Shown here in pieces: positions 13,001 to 22,308 of a stretch of 64,000 nt of DNA; position 1 is the first letter of the stretch; each line of letters opens with the position of its first letter. The stretch is taken from the NCBI GenBank assembly GCA_009768925.2, contig VHIT02000044.1, positions 1-64,000 of the forward strand. Direction: 5' to 3'. The position numbers and the translations under genes are program-made. The stretch is from Cryptosporidium bovis (lineage: Eukaryota; Apicomplexa; Conoidasida; Eucoccidiorida; Cryptosporidiidae). Below the pieces are notes generated by a model. That model was not told where the DNA came from, made no database searches, and saw only the letters and a program-made list of their open reading frames with translations.

Positions 13001-14154
13001 CAGGTTTCACTCTTAGATATAAATTCATATTCCTTATTATTCTCAAATATATGCAACATATATATATCCATTACCCTGTTGTTGCACTCGCTACTATTAT
13101 CACCACTATCCTCTGCATCTTCGTTTTTTTCTATTTTAAAGGCCAATATTGTCAGAAATGACCCCGAATGAGACAATGAATTCTCAATATCTTTACTACT
13201 ACTATTTTTGCTATTATTACTATTATTGCTTATTTCTATATAACCATTAATACTATCGGTACAAGATGAGTTATTATTATTTATATCGACTCTTTTAGAG
13301 CTTTTATTCTCGGAAATAAACCAGAACTCATTGTATATGCTCTCTAATTCATTCAAAGACACATCCAACGACTCTATATTATTTATTTTCACCATAAACG
13401 CCAAACAAGATTCATCTAATTCTTTTAATTTATATGAATTCATTTCTAAACCATTATTTGGATTTGAGAATGTTATTCCAAAAAAACTACGAGAATTACC
13501 AGTCTCAAAATCTCTCCTTCTTCTCAATGTTGTTGCCATTGAAGTTTTACTTCTTCCTGTATTGAATAAATCACTATTTGCATTATTGCTATTACTATTT
13601 ATATCTGAATCATCTTCATCAACAAACACTCCATTATTCGATGTGTTCTCTATATTAATACTTAGTATTGAATTTGGATGGGAAAAATAATTGTACATTA
13701 TATTCATTTCGTCTATATTATCCATTATACCAGCTGTATTGTTTCTAAAAAGGCCTTCATTATAATTGAAAAATTCCAACATAGTTATGTTTTTTGTACC
13801 ATACTCCCTAGATCTTACTTCCTTTTTTTTTCTCACTAAACCATTTGTCTCTTTATATTCGCCATCATCATCATTCACTTCTTCCAATACTATCCAATGA
13901 CTACCCTTTACAACCCGCGAAAATTCATTCAATTTTCTTATTATGTTAGTCTTTTCATTGTTGCTGCAGTATCTAATTATCGTCATGCTTAAGGGATATG
14001 AATTTAATATCGTACAGTTACTCTTATCATCATTTTTCCCATGTCTTATTATTACCTCCATTGCTTCTTTCAGTTCGAATCTCATTACTTTCTCATTTTT
14101 ATTATGATTATTACCATCGAAATGATAATAATTCTTTTCACTTATTACATTCAT
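7042..14154 (-). CDS. Giant glucan (starch/amylopectin) synthase with degenerate branching-enzyme-like domain
   Basis: This 2370-residue protein should polymerise glucose from a nucleotide sugar into the storage amylopectin of oocysts and sporozoites. Residues about 1-800 are Asn/Ser-rich. A CBM48-like piece (VYLVGDFNNWN) is near 833-845. A GH13-like region follows with a recognisable region I (LLVLIDFNLTF) and branching-enzyme-like text (HGGIGFDFIWD). Its region II reads DGFRFTLPD, so Thr1273 sits where the Asp nucleophile belongs, and no HD region IV is visible. The GT-B synthase domain starts near 1466 (RIAMFSWESLHTH, GGVSPHVSEL) and carries the EX7E pair at about 1793/1801 (EPFGIVVLE) plus a KPVVAT-type nucleotide-sugar site. 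The C-terminal 500 residues are low-complexity with some ordered blocks. It has no signal peptide, so it is probably cytosolic. The transferase half looks active and the hydrolase half looks inactive. Confidence 0.9.
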   Translation of the reverse strand: MNVISEKNYYHFDGNNHNKNEKVMRFELKEAMEVIIRHGKNDDKSNCTILNSYPLSMTIIRYCSNNEKTNIIRKLNEFSRVVKGSHWIVLEEVNDDDGEYKETNGLVRKKKEVRSREYGTKNITMLEFFNYNEGLFRNNTAGIMDNIDEMNIMYNYFSHPNSILSINIENTSNNGVFVDEDDSDINSNSNNANSDLFNTGRSKTSMATTLRRRRDFETGNSRSFFGITFSNPNNGLEMNSYKLKELDESCLAFMVKINNIESLDVSLNELESIYNEFWFISENKSSKRVDINNNNSSCTDSINGYIEISNNSNNSKNSSSKDIENSLSHSGSFLTILAFKIEKNEDAEDSGDNSSECNNRVMDIYMLHIFENNKEYEFISKSETWNDYLLSLMRMAKTDVRNNGGILHENRMEIEFSIHRLIYCCNSYEYKYSNTEEEGLLANKEKTELGKFNIREKSQEKALNASSKVTGAVLVKSGMKKNDSCLKQVLCNSNVSSSTDLDSVTTSINSSRENLTVTDSSSVKKKSMEVIMDDSNSDLSFREKYVNSESDNDNNVEMINSDNNGKNRFRKNRNNELLNVESRVANTIFDSSNIERGNTLFGPVSKQKLDSGILVSSLDNIDFWKSSLRTNCDFGIFGNTECENLSSYISNTDSGNLNDVCINSNVGTSTTSSTGNISVNNKSSNIELTREEDEYYECRDMKYEPYELKRILTQMSLGRNARCSFKDCAYCNNLSSREYNKDIQDDNLWCKSGFKSFCQVYKRMGVVRLIEKTSELSGSDFGANVKNSNNISWLVREFIGDEISDMIFCNGKNRRRTIIEGNSKVLRVYLVGDFNNWNKTSHELSIETEDIEFKNKDKYVGYPEIPKFMRGRVYSIILRNDDLINSGCGLSSFKLRIVTTRRKELESHEEIEESETYRLLTYSRNLTQSGIRDNGNNKLLDCLLDINEVGNDEINSSRLRYPLPMCVDIKSMTNGKSDKLTKDDSIFILDGIIRNTRLSSLYVYESNISCSNGLRADNKNRSTNSSYDNSNLTQNLSDEFGTFFNFKTNVLPRVSRGGYNTILFSDVLEHSRNYDYQYPCNYFVPHTEYGSLKEFKELVDECHKRGLLVLIDFNLTFGDITSSNSMFQPCDREVNNNLGSNAREVGEVINDGETNEDKRIEDINNDICSSNETNSLGVNNTSSRGIESNIKSGIENLFVDDSVLDLYESFMLTNINTINPSFFKHTPEVISSLFTFNKNYSRLNLCYIPMLSIVISSIYYLMTELGIDGFRFTLPDLFEEGDKYPLLASILALINDVVHSIKPYGITIANELLLRENMQEKACSELSIPIEHGGIGFDFIWDVSICSSLQDIAIKNISYSFNNNIGGGLNIGRDIIERLIPFEDRMKLSGRRVLLLSKNKRKDRITTRITDSKTNSMGFDGGDEDTAKNIGSDQDVEERRKEAVELVCRTIRGIESLETKTITQNPLRIAMFSWESLHTHLVGGVSPHVSELSASLVRLGHEVHLFTRATGSSYIIKEHDGVLYHECPFQLNSDFVTEITNMCNSFVYHMQRWEDGLTKMSDHFIPNPSQGKNNGTINMIKNGYRFNICHCHDWLAAPVLTSLRRIGNNNRTTIFTVHSTEYGRCGNQSFGGQSRRISDIEREGCHTADRLICVSGVLAEEVCRLFGVNRDKIKVIYNGIHCHAFDRVVMDDPGEIKRQFGIGPLEPTFLCVARMVIQKGVDLLVEAIPGILKYRNDAKFILVGDGHQKDEIEKRAHQLGVYNSIRFVGKKSGDDVVRLYKACDAVVVPSRNEPFGIVVLEGWTAGKPVVATTSGGPRDFLTPNVDGYLVEPCKDSIAWGCCEILKNFDHSRWMGSRGRVKAAYSFSWDTIARTTSYLYYEQTNTLDSTPSLVLKPNVPVMLQIFGENALHHHMTVFDDYYRSVNSLKIMKLLITTNFAFSKNGILQSMGSEFGNPDSFDFPRPNNNMDSSKLCCRWDLADNKSLRFKHIEFLNTVLVRIERVLKWNNNNRVSNNINNRNRNNDEYYDITIAVNEDGNRYNYCRDLNSEDGVDVANDKLEIESGNGKSSETVSLDNIVHDELDLILSSGNEYDHDTNNDVRRGNNIDGYSREDMINIPYKKGGLGSMIYNSLNNSSVKILLCHESDKVLILERDLCTFVFNYSDKYYKNYGFGISSELPQSVLLDTQDERFGGNKKYVTSSDTLNTEKNKNSDSSYDYHHLQNRYEKNPDSVNLCGIHFTLDSISGFNIPSEYEYNDNNGEKNDSNNKILLSKNVISRELSTFEDSGRLLFGKEKPFDHSRNNVNFDPLSPYRYTNIQNLKQTIFLDMTPFSAYILVPFELVKKLPNETVGNKLIFGESIDGFVDSISYF

Positions 14155-17100
14155 TCTGCTATCAATCCCCTTTATACTTGCATAAGAATTTAAATAAAAT
14201 ACAAAATGTATATGTTTGTTTCTATATGTTATCTACTAAAGCTTTCTATTTATGCCAGTAATTTAATATCGTCCAGTTATTAGTTGCTTTACAAATTTAT
14301 AGTTATTGTCTATATGCGAAAATTAATTATTGGTTACACTGCTAGTTTCGTATCAATATACAGTTTAAAATTAATCCAAAAATAACTTCTAGTCGTAATT
14401 ACCAAATATTCAATATTTTTTGCTTATTTTTGTCTATTATAATATTGTATTTATTCTTAATTAGATATTTATTTTTAATACTATTGTTTACCCAAATTTA
14501 AAAATAATACAAAAATTTCTATGTATTATTTCGTTAACTTTTTAATTCAATGATTTCGTTCTTTAACTCTTGATGTTTATTTTTGCATTTATATATCTAT
14601 TCTAATATTTAACGACAAAACAATTATAAAATGTTACTTTATTGTATATTTGGTTATTCCCACTGTTATATATGCATATATGCACATGTATATGTTCATA
14701 CACAACTACTCCACACGATAATGATTACCGTCCTTTCAATAATGTATATTTGTTAATTACTACTGTTACCTCTTTTACTTAAATTTAAACTATGAATAAA
14801 TTAATGTTGTATATTTTCAATGTTAGTACCGTTATTAATTATTTTTTCCTGTAAGAACGACAATAACAGAATGAATTTTAAAAATAACCTCCAATTCTTT
14901 CTCCCGCGATCTTTATTTTATTATTATTCCAACTCTAGTTCACTCTCTCACTTTCTCTCTCTCTCTCTCACACACACAACTCTCCCCGTTAACTTACTGT
15001 CCAGATGCAATTAAAATCCCCACTCTTCGTGATAATTTTATAACTATTTTCCACGCGAGTTCGAGTTCTGTTTTCCGCCCAATAATTGCATTAATACTAT
15101 CAAAATCACAAAGCTCAAACGTATAAAAACTAATAACAAACCTTAGCTTAAGTTCAATTCCTGTTTTGCCCTTTCTATACGAGCTTTTTTCCCTTATACG
15201 TTTTCCTTTATTCACTCTTTTCACTTCGATTGTTATTTCTGGTTTCGCAACTTGAGAAAAAAGAAACTAAATAAAAAAAAGACGGAAATTTATACCACTA
15301 CATATAGAAACTTCCCCACCTTTCGTTCCTTCTTCTCTTTTCCTTTCCCCAAATTGTTCGTAAAATACACAAAGGAGCTATTTAGAGATAAGCTATGTAT
15401 ACCGCCAAAATCCTTATATCCCACAAATACAATTATTGCTCTAGCAAAATTAAAATAAAGTTTACTGATTTAAGCTTTTATATATATTTATAAAAGTTCT
15501 TCACACTTATGTATTAATATGTGTATATACAGATGTTAATTATCGATCCTTACTATCCCTACTTTTCATTTATATACCACTACTGTTTTCATTACTATAA
15601 TGCTCTTCTACCTTCTGTAGAACATCAAAAATTATAAATCTGTATCTCCAAAATATGTATTTCTATACTTTTCTTATATGATCAAATATTCGCTTTTCAC
15701 TCTTTTTTTACCTTAAACAATTATAAAAAATAAACCTGATAATAACTAGTCAGCAATAACTTTACGCGCCAAACATGTATGCATGTATATGTAATAGTAC
15801 CGTTGATCAAAATATCATTAATTATACCAAAAATAAATATTTGAATATTTTAATGTATTATATATATCTGAAACTAATTTCAAAGTGAAAATAGTGCTTT
15901 AACCTAATTCAATACAACAGCAATTTGTTTGCTTAGAATCACAGAATATGTGATCTCAGTTCTTTTAGTTATAATATTTAGCTGGGTATTTACAACTTCA
16001 ATTACTGTATGTCCGGACTATATGTTTTTTGTTTATTATGGCAGTAATCAGCTCACTAATTAATTGCTGTTCTTGTATTTCTATATTATGCTTCGAATAT
16101 TAATTTTGAATTAACAAAAATAAAGGTACTTTCGTATTCAACGTAGGTTTTAGTTTGTATTAATCCATACAATTTTCTTATTCAAAATCCCGTTGTTCAA
16201 CAAGTATTTATTTGCACATATGCTGCAGACTGTTTGCCCTAATGTACTATTTACTCCCAATAATAGTGAGATATCTACTATTTTTTCAACTTAGCAATAT
16301 TTTCTCTCAGTGAGTTATAGTGATATGGTTTAATGCTTTGTTCTATTTTACTTTTATTTCGTATAAATATTATATATATTTATACCTGGAAGAATTTATT
16401 ACAATACTAAAATTAATTTGTAATATTCAATTTCCAGTTTCTTAACAGTATTATATTACCAAATATTTATACGAATTATTATTGCTTTATATGTTATTTA
16501 TATTATTAAGACTGCTATTTACCCTCTGTTTATTATTCGAGCAAAGACTCACAAAATCAAACACTAATACTAAACCGGTTTTATTTTTTTTCAATTACTC
16601 GAATTTGTCATTCAGTTTTTTTTTTTTTGTACCCATAAATACAATACACATCCAAAGAAATAATAAATATGAAAAATAACGGTATAAAACTTAACGGGAA
16701 TTATTTTAGCAAAGAAAGTCGGATAAAATATCAATAAGATTAATAGACTATAACACCAATGTAATACTATTTCCCCCTTTTACCACAAAGAATATGGAAT
16801 CCCTTTTATGTTCGTTTTTTATGTTATTGTTTGTCCTAACGTTAAGAGAAAAAAAGGTATTTTATTTTTTTATACTCAGTTCAATTTACATGTATGTATT
16901 GTATACTTTAAAAATTATTTCCTCTATATCTTTACCCTCCAAAATTATATATAGGTAATGCAGGTGTGTACGTATTTTCTACTAATCAATTTATTTCAAT
17001 TACACAAAAAAGTCAAAGATGCAATTTGTCAATAATTCTCTAAATTTTCTACAAACAACAAATATTGTCACAATGTATTTCAATAACTAACAAAATTAAT

Positions 17101-17647
17101 TATACTTTATAAATATTTAAACGCGATTTTTTAATTGCTTGTTCTATTTATTATTATACCAATTATACACATGAGTCCCGTCTATATTATTAAATGATTC
17201 TTACTACTCACAAGCGGTAAAAATATATGCTCCAAAAACCAAGTTGCACAATGTTATGCATATATAAGAAATGTATGCTAAACTATTCCTACTAAAAAAA
17301 CATGAGATTATCCACTTCATACATAGAATCAGATTCTAACTCAAACATAGGTAGCGATGTTATATTCGTCAGATATCCTTCTTTCCTGTGTGTGTCCGTC
17401 CAGAAGTAACTTTGCGTTACTTTCCCAACCAAAATTGCAAACGCTATTATTCATCATCCCTTCCTGTCTCATATATTATGTTTAAACACATTTTAAAATG
17501 CTTTTCATTCTCACTTTTCAAAACTCACATAAAATTATGAGCTTATTCCCTACTTAAATTATGTCTGCTATCTTAGCGCCTATATTGATTCCGACACCAT
17601 TACAAATTCAAAATAAAACCAGTAAACATTGGCCTAGGTATGTGAGT
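14155..17647. other. Long gene-poor intergenic region
   Basis: About 3.5 kb lies upstream of the glucan synthase and before tRNA-Asp. I see only short, Asn/Lys/Phe-rich chance frames, a CT/CA dinucleotide run near 14945-14980 and an E2F-like word at 15765. The promoter of the synthase must lie at its left end. I see no spliced gene. Confidence 0.55.
15765..15773 (-). promoter_or_regulatory. E2F-like site (TTTGGCGCG on minus strand)
   Basis: CGCGCCAAA on the plus strand is a full match to the classical E2F half-site. It is 1.6 kb upstream of the glucan synthase start, the nearest gene. GC-rich words like this stand out in DNA that is over 70% AT. Function is inferred. Confidence 0.35.
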
Positions 17648-17719
17648 TCCGAGTTAGTATAGTGGTTAGTATATCCGCCTGTCACGCGGATGACCCGGGT
17701 TCAATTCCCGGACTTGGAG
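17648..17719 (+). tRNA. tRNA-Asp (GUC)
   Basis: This 72-nt cloverleaf has acceptor TCCGAGT pairing with ACTTGGA, with one G-U pair. The anticodon stem TCCGC/GCGGA encloses loop CTGTCAC with anticodon GTC. The T arm CCGGG-TTCAATT-CCCGG is perfect, and the discriminator is G at 17719, as expected for tRNA-Asp. There is no intron. A-box and B-box promoter elements are intact. Confidence 0.97.
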
Positions 17720-17721
17720 CC

Positions 17722-17727
17722 TTTTTT
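17722..17727 (+). terminator. Pol III terminator of tRNA-Asp
   Basis: A run of six T residues begins three bases after the mature tRNA 3' end, which is the standard RNA polymerase III stop signal. Confidence 0.8.
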
Positions 17728-17728
17728 A

Positions 17729-17870
17729 ACCCCGACCGTCCACGCGCCCGTTGGCTAGTTCGGGTCCGCAGCCCCCGGATGGTGCAACACCCACAGGTAG
17801 AAACATGGGCAGAACGAAACATGGTGAAGAAAGAGAAAATTAACCGGCCGCTAAAGAATGAAATTCGTGT
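17729..17870 (+). ncRNA. GC-rich island behind tRNA-Asp, candidate structured RNA
   Basis: Right after the tRNA terminator the base composition jumps. About 17729-17812 is roughly 65% GC in surroundings of about 30% GC. It contains possible hairpins (CCCG...CGGG at about 17746-17764, and GGTG-CAA-CACC near 17781-17791). AGTTCGGGTCC at about 17757-17767 is close to a Pol III B-box. In AT-rich genomes such islands often mark structured RNA genes. I could not match it to SRP RNA, RNase P/MRP, U6 or another named RNA. The strand is a guess, and coding is unlikely because the open frame across it begins inside the tRNA. Confidence 0.35.
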
Positions 17871-18681
17871 TTTAGTTGAAATAACGGCAAGAGCAAAATA
17901 GAAATGATGTGAATGTCGCTGCTATTGCTTTCTAGAGGGTGACTTTATATATCAAACAAAACGTCCTAATAGCTCTCCTTTCATTAGTCTACAACTCCAC
18001 ATAGTGTACATTTAATTAATTACTCCTTTGTTATTTCTCCTTTCGTAAATACTACTGATACCAACATATGTTGATATCACTTAATTACATTAATGTACAA
18101 TCATAATATCACTACTATATCCAAACGATTCCTCATTATCACTATCATATTCAAAAAGACTGATACAGATTCACTCACTTGTACTAGCAATGTAAACGCG
18201 AGTAATACAATACAATACTGATAACAAATTATGCATTTTTTATATTAATCGTTAAATAAATCCATAGGTTATTTGCAACGCTTGTCAAAAAAATGTTTAA
18301 TAGGTGGTCGCTTAGACGTATAGTATATAACAGTAACGGTTGGGATCTACGTCCATCATAGATGTCCCCTCGTTACCTCATATTAGTGATCAATGTATCA
18401 TGATGTTTTTGTGTTATGCATCGACATTATGCCTTTCTAGTAATAGTGATATTAACATCATTAATAATATAACAAATCAAATGTGTACTCAGTTTTGCCA
18501 ATATTATTAAATATAAATAATACGAGACAATAACAATAGACGAATTAACATCATTATGTGGGATAACCATTGGCCTTTCAATCATTCTTTCCTATAATTT
18601 ATCAGATACGTTTGCTTGAATTTGAAACGCTCTTATTTCATATCATCCTTTTCTCTTTACATCATTTTAACATCAACAAGC
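17871..18681. other. Intergenic region, no gene seen
   Basis: This AT-rich stretch between the GC island and the actin stop codon presumably includes the actin 3' untranslated region. No open frame or RNA is recognised. Confidence 0.5.
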
Positions 18682-19812
18682 TTAGAAGCACTTTCTATGT
18701 ACTATTGATGGACCAGATTCATCATACTCTTCCTTTGTGATCCACATTTGTTGGAACGTTGAGAGCGAAGATAAAATTGAACCACCAATCCAAACGGAAT
18801 ACTTACGCTCTGGTGGGGCGACAACTTTAATCTTCATTGTAGAAGGTGCTAATGAAGTAAGTTCTTTTGTCATTCTCTCACCAATGCCTGGATACATTGT
18901 CGTACCACCAGACAAAACAATATTTGCGTAGAGATCCTTACGAATATCAAGATCGCACTTCATAATAGATTGGAAAGTGGTCTCACCAATACCAACAGCC
19001 TCTTTACCCAATAAACCAGGTTGGAACAAAGCTTCTGGGCATCTAAATCTCTCACTTCCCACAGTAATTACATGTCCATCAGGTAATTCATATGTCTTTT
19101 CAATTTCTGAAGATTCCTGAGACTTCTTCATTTCCTCTTCATAGTCCAAAGCGATATAGCAAAGTTTTTCCTTGATATCCCTCACTATTTCTCTTTCAGC
19201 TGTTGTCGTAAAGCTGTAGCCACGATCATGTAAAATTTTCATGAGGAAGTCTGTCAAGTCACGACCAGCCAAATCCAACCTCATAATTGCATGAGGAAGG
19301 GCATAACCTTCATAAATTGGAACGGTGTGCGAAACACCATCTCCACTATCTAATACAATACCTGTTGTACGACCTGAGGCATACAAAGACAAAACAGCTT
19401 GAATATTAACATACATTGCTGGTACATTAAATGTCTCAAACATAATTTGTGTCATTCTTTCACGATTTACCTTTGGATTCATTGGGGCCTCTGTTAACAA
19501 TACTGGATGCTCTTCCGGAGCGACACGTAATTCATTGTAAAATGTATGATGCCATATCTTTTCCATATCCTCCCAATTTGTAACAATACCATGCTCAATT
19601 GGATATTTTAATGTCAATATACCTCTCTTTGATTGAGCCTCGTCACCTACATAACAATCCTTTTGGTCCATACCAACCATAACTCCTGGCATTTTTGGAC
19701 GACCTACTATTGATGGAAATACACATCGAGGAGCATCGTCACCAGCTACACCTGCCTTTACCATACCTGAACCATTGTCAACAACCAATGCCTGTGCTTC
19801 TTCTTCACTCAT
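18682..19812 (-). CDS. ACT: Actin
   Basis: This is a complete, intronless actin of 376 residues, the standard length. It starts [25 protein letters not shown] and ends in the canonical SIVHRKCF. The phosphate-binding loops ([27 protein letters not shown]) and the subdomain 2 loop around [13 protein letters not shown] are intact. Apicomplexan actins form short filaments used with myosin A for gliding and invasion. It is most like Cryptosporidium actin but differs from my memory of the C. parvum protein at several places (for example [10 protein letters not shown] and LMKILHDRG), which suggests another species. Base composition is markedly less AT-rich than its surroundings, as for other highly expressed genes. 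It is transcribed divergently from histone H2B. Confidence 0.99.
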   Translation of the reverse strand: MSEEEAQALVVDNGSGMVKAGVAGDDAPRCVFPSIVGRPKMPGVMVGMDQKDCYVGDEAQSKRGILTLKYPIEHGIVTNWEDMEKIWHHTFYNELRVAPEEHPVLLTEAPMNPKVNRERMTQIMFETFNVPAMYVNIQAVLSLYASGRTTGIVLDSGDGVSHTVPIYEGYALPHAIMRLDLAGRDLTDFLMKILHDRGYSFTTTAEREIVRDIKEKLCYIALDYEEEMKKSQESSEIEKTYELPDGHVITVGSERFRCPEALFQPGLLGKEAVGIGETTFQSIMKCDLDIRKDLYANIVLSGGTTMYPGIGERMTKELTSLAPSTMKIKVVAPPERKYSVWIGGSILSSLSTFQQMWITKEEYDESGPSIVHRKCF

Positions 19813-21524
19813 TTTCTTGTTACTATTAATATATTAACCAACTAACTATTTATTCGCTTATTAATGTATATATATATATATATATATGTAGAGTTAACCT
19901 CTTGTAATTCACAATTTATTAAATTAATAATAACTTCTGTACCAAAATAACTAGTACAAATGATTGATTTTCCTTGTATATCCAAAAATATTCTAAGATA
20001 TGTGTTTATACATATAATATATACACGCACGCAGACAATGAGGAAATTATATTAAAAAACAATTATGTTATGGATATTTTCTGCGCACAATACGTATTTT
20101 TCTTTTCTTCAATTATTATTACTATTATTTATATATTACTTTATCTATTTTCTATTTTCGCATGCTTTGTCTATCTTTTTTCTTTATATATATATATCTT
20201 TATCATTTTTTCACATTATAAGCATGTAAATGTCTATGTTTACGTCTAAAAACCCGCACAATCGTTTACCCGCCTGTAAATGTTGCATGATTCGAGCGCC
20301 AGCTTTGTGTGTATTTTTAAAATGTTTTCAATCGGAAGGAATGCCAATGTAACATAAAGAACACAAATTTCCGACTTAAAAAATCATATTTAATATTTTT
20401 CCTACTTGCACTATTTTAAATTTAATTTTTCTTCTTTTGTGTAGAATTTAAACGAAAATGAGTTGCAATTAACTCTAGTAATTAGTAACTACTACTAGCA
20501 GCGAGCAGTTTTTGCCGAAATTAGTCAGTGTTGACTCTTATTCTATAAATAAATCTAAGACTCGCGTGACTGTTTGCAGCATGTAGAAGCAAATCAGGTT
20601 TGGCACGAGAATAGGAGGAAAAAGGTCGATTTAAATAAACATATATTTCGAGTGAATAGCTAACACAAAATCTTGTGAATGTGAATTCACTCTTCAGACA
20701 CCCGTGTAAACTAAATCAAACTAATTCAATGTCAATCCAACCTTTTCTCTCATGGAAAAGAGGATATTTTGAGGCCTACACTAGAAACGAACAGTCACCA
20801 AGTATTGAAACGGTTAGACAAAAGAAGAATTTTCTTTATATTGGGTCTATACAACGACCATCTCCCAGTATTTCCAGCATTCTCGGCCTAGTATTGTTAT
20901 ATAACAAAAGAACAACACTGCGTGTAAACGCATACCCCACACTATTCAAGATACAAACTACCGTCTAGTTTATTAGATCCTCAATGATCGTAACTAGTAT
21001 TAAAAACTAAAGAGAGAAAACAAGAAATCGTCCCTTACTTTCATTTCACTCGCAACTGAGAAGAAAAGTGCCAACCGCACAAACTATACAGATCATTACT
21101 CTCCGCTTTTTCCTAAGTAGATTATTTACTGCTCCCCACTGCAGGTACCACCGCCAATCGTTACATCGTCGTAAATTCACTGCGATTATTTTGTAATGCA
21201 ATTCCTGTTTCTACTTCCACTCCTCCCTTACTCTCCCCCCCTCCCCTCATTAACACGATCTGCTGAGTATTATATTGTTATCGCTGCCAGCTATAATTTA
21301 TTTTTCAGATATTCTATTTAAAAGTAACATGTGGCGCCCGGAGTGTGGGGTTCTGTATGTACACGTCTCTACAAAAATTATATAATTTGAAAAAAGTTGA
21401 ATGAAAAAAACAAGTGTGGATTTTAAAGTGGATTTCTCAATTTTTTAAGGTAGAATAAAAAAAGTAGAAATCACAGTCCGCGGTTCTATAAGAATTGTTA
21501 AATAAAAGTAGTAAATTAGAAAAA
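19813..21524. other. Divergent promoter region between actin and histone H2B
   Basis: About 1.7 kb separates two start codons pointing away from each other, so it should contain both promoters. A TA run is at about 19866-19887. The part from 20450 to 21340 is less AT-rich than usual intergenic DNA and has an open frame (20675-20968) lacking an ATG start and recognisable motifs; I do not call it a gene. A GGCGCC word lies near the H2B end. Confidence 0.5.
21333..21338. promoter_or_regulatory. GGCGCC E2F-like site upstream of histone H2B
   Basis: GGCGCC lies 187 bp before the H2B ATG, in a local GC-rich patch (GTGGCGCCCGGAGTG). Histone genes are S-phase genes and E2F-type motifs are described for Cryptosporidium replication genes. 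The functional link is inferred. Confidence 0.45.
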
Positions 21525-21869
21525 ATGGCATCGAAAGTTTCATCAAAGGGCAAGAACGCTCCCCAAAAGAAGATCCACAAGAAGAAGAAGGAGAGCTACT
21601 CAACTTATATCTACAAGGTATTGAAACAAGTCCACCCAGAGACTGGTATTAGCAAGAAATCTATGATGATTATGAACAGTTATATCTCGGATACATTTGA
21701 GAAGATTGCTCAACAAGCTGCTCAACTTTGCCAAACTACCAGAAAAGATACTATCGCATCTAGAGAAATCCAAACTGCTGTTAGGTTGGTCTTGCCTGGT
21801 GAGCTCGCAAAACATGCAGTTTCTGAGGGTACAAAAGCTGTTACCAAATTCACTGGTGGACAAAAGTAA
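21525..21869 (+). CDS. H2B: Histone H2B
   Basis: This intronless gene encodes a core nucleosome histone of 114 residues. A short basic tail ([16 protein letters not shown]) precedes the histone fold with [23 protein letters not shown], the [26 protein letters not shown] block and the C-terminal helix ending [15 protein letters not shown] chose the ATG at 21525, not the upstream in-frame ATG at 21495, because the family starts with this short Ala/Ser/Lys tail. The final GGQK instead of the usual SSK is a small oddity. I see no metazoan-type histone stem-loop after the stop; an A-rich run follows instead. Confidence 0.98.
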   Translation: MASKVSSKGKNAPQKKIHKKKKESYSTYIYKVLKQVHPETGISKKSMMIMNSYISDTFEKIAQQAAQLCQTTRKDTIASREIQTAVRLVLPGELAKHAVSEGTKAVTKFTGGQK

Positions 21870-22308
21870 GCAAATTAAAATTAAAAAAAAAAAAAGAGCA
21901 TAAAACAATACGGGGATATATACTGGGTGAGCATTTGAGTTTGTAGGCAATAGTAAATGGGAGTTAAGTAACATTTAATGCTCCTGCTACTTGGGGACTC
22001 ATTGCCATCAGGACCGTTGTGCTATTAAATATTATAGAAACCGAGGGCTATTAAACATGGAGTTATTCCGTGATCACACTTTTACAAAGAATGTGAAGGG
22101 GAATGTCATCAAGGATATTTAGATAACATTTATCAGGCGTCACTAGACGCCACATAATGTATTGAGGCTATATTAATTAATATTTTGGGTCCCTTTTCTC
22201 TTATTGTTGTCATTTGTTTCGAAGTATGACCCTAGTATGAGCCGGTCATGAATTCTGTTAGCGAGTCTTCCTCCTTGCTTGTCATCTGAAGCGCCCGGTA
22301 AGTGTTTG
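21870..22308. other. Convergent 3' region between H2B and the pseudokinase gene
   Basis: This is 439 bp between two stop codons. It is somewhat less AT-rich than other spacers, especially about 21920-22060, but I recognise no RNA gene or open frame in it. Confidence 0.5.

Noticed and set aside
17662-17901. 79-codon plus-strand open frame
   Set aside because: It begins inside tRNA-Asp and runs through the GC-rich island; its sequence follows the RNA features and shows no protein motif.
20675-20968. 97-codon plus-strand open frame upstream of H2B
   Set aside because: Starts with GTG and has no recognisable motif, although the region is less AT-rich than usual. Left as spacer.
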